Shown here one piece after another: positions 4,804 to 5,094 of a stretch of 5,094 nt of DNA. Under the pieces are notes generated by a model that was not told where the DNA came from, did no database searches, and saw only the letters and a list, made by a program, of their open reading frames with translations. The translations under genes and the position numbers were made by a program. How positions within the stretch are numbered: the stretch's first letter is position 1; each line of letters starts with the position of its first letter. The stretch comes from CAIYRG01 sp035318785. Its GTDB lineage: Bacteria; Pseudomonadota; Alphaproteobacteria; Micropepsales; Micropepsaceae. The stretch is taken from positions 1 to 5,094 of the forward strand of contig DATHDZ010000003.1 in assembly GCA_035318785.1 (NCBI GenBank), written 5' to 3'.

Positions 4804-5094
4804 ATGTCCGTCTACAGGTTGAAAGACAAACCGCACGGGAAGGCCCGCAAACTGCCGTGGCGGGCCGTTGTACCGCGTGAGGGGCAGAAGCCGCTGAAGA
4901 AGCAATTTGCCGACCGTCAAGAGGCTACCGTTTGGGAAGCGGAGCGGAAGAAAGAAGAACGGTTGCGGGATGTGCCTGAGTTCCAGCGCACGCAAGAATT
5001 GAAGAATCTACGGGCGCACACGGTACGGGATTTGGTGTTTGAGCATATCAAGCGTCATCCTGACATGAACACCAATGAGGTTCTGTCGCTCAAT
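4804..5094 (+). CDS. Tyrosine-recombinase-type phage integrase, N-terminal part
   Basis: The ATG at 4804 opens a frame that leaves the window after 97 codons, so the catalytic domain (Arg-His-Arg-Tyr) is not seen. The N-terminus, MSVYRLKDKPHGKARKLPWR then a basic stretch and FADRQEATVWEAERKKEERLR, fits the small arm-binding domain of phage and island integrases. In that domain a few strands are followed by a helix with an A-x-x-W-E pattern. From about residue 74 (TVRDLVFEHIKRHPD) the start of a core-binding SAM-like domain appears. AAGG at 4791-4794 is a modest ribosome binding site 9 bases upstream. The neighbouring tRNA-Thr with its duplicated 3' end strongly supports the assignment. It lies on the 5' side of the tRNA, whereas integrases of elements in tRNA 3' ends usually lie on the 3' side. 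It may therefore belong to a second element extending rightward. Confidence 0.8.
   Translation, partial: MSVYRLKDKPHGKARKLPWRAVVPREGQKPLKKQFADRQEATVWEAERKKEERLRDVPEFQRTQELKNLRAHTVRDLVFEHIKRHPDMNTNEVLSLN

Overview
The window looks like chromosomal accessory DNA from an alphaproteobacterium, most likely a Bradyrhizobium-type member of the Hyphomicrobiales. This is inferred from the moderately high G+C, the many short secreted or membrane-anchored hypothetical proteins, and the style of the small cysteine/Trp-Pro-Tyr protein. No 16S or other taxonomic marker is present, so the assignment rests on general resemblance.

Left part (1-1840). The 5' portion of a polytopic membrane protein gene runs leftward off the edge (1-512, minus). 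A divergent gene (672-1055, plus) encodes a 127-residue protein with a single membrane anchor. It converges on a gene for a 99-residue exported protein (1073-1372, minus). A further divergent gap leads to a 77-residue membrane-anchored or secreted two-cysteine protein (1607-1840, plus).

Middle (1841-3655). A 232-bp leader holds a perfect 12-bp tandem duplication and a long hairpin followed by a short T-run. It precedes a secreted cupin protein (2073-2462, GTG start, strong ribosome binding site). After a 199-bp gap comes an FkbM-type SAM-dependent methyltransferase (2662-3612, GTG start). No operon linkage is evident among these genes.

Right part (3650-5094) is a tRNA-associated integration site. 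An intact tRNA-Thr(GGT) gene lies on the minus strand at 4633-4707, with a very strong intrinsic terminator at 4606-4630. A perfect 30-bp copy of the 3' portion of this tRNA lies at 3656-3685. The two copies bracket about 1 kb that contains one membrane-anchored protein of unknown function (3739-4329) and no integrase. To the right of the tRNA, on its 5' side, a tyrosine-recombinase-type integrase gene starts at 4804 and runs off the window. It is preceded by a compact region of nested inverted and direct repeats. The simplest reading is a small or eroded integrative element in the tRNA-Thr 3' end, next to the integrase of another or larger element. The integrase lies on the unexpected side of the tRNA, so the architecture is not fully resolved by this window.

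The points most worth following are the tRNA-bounded mini-element with its single unknown gene, and the hairpin/short-ORF leader in front of the cupin gene.
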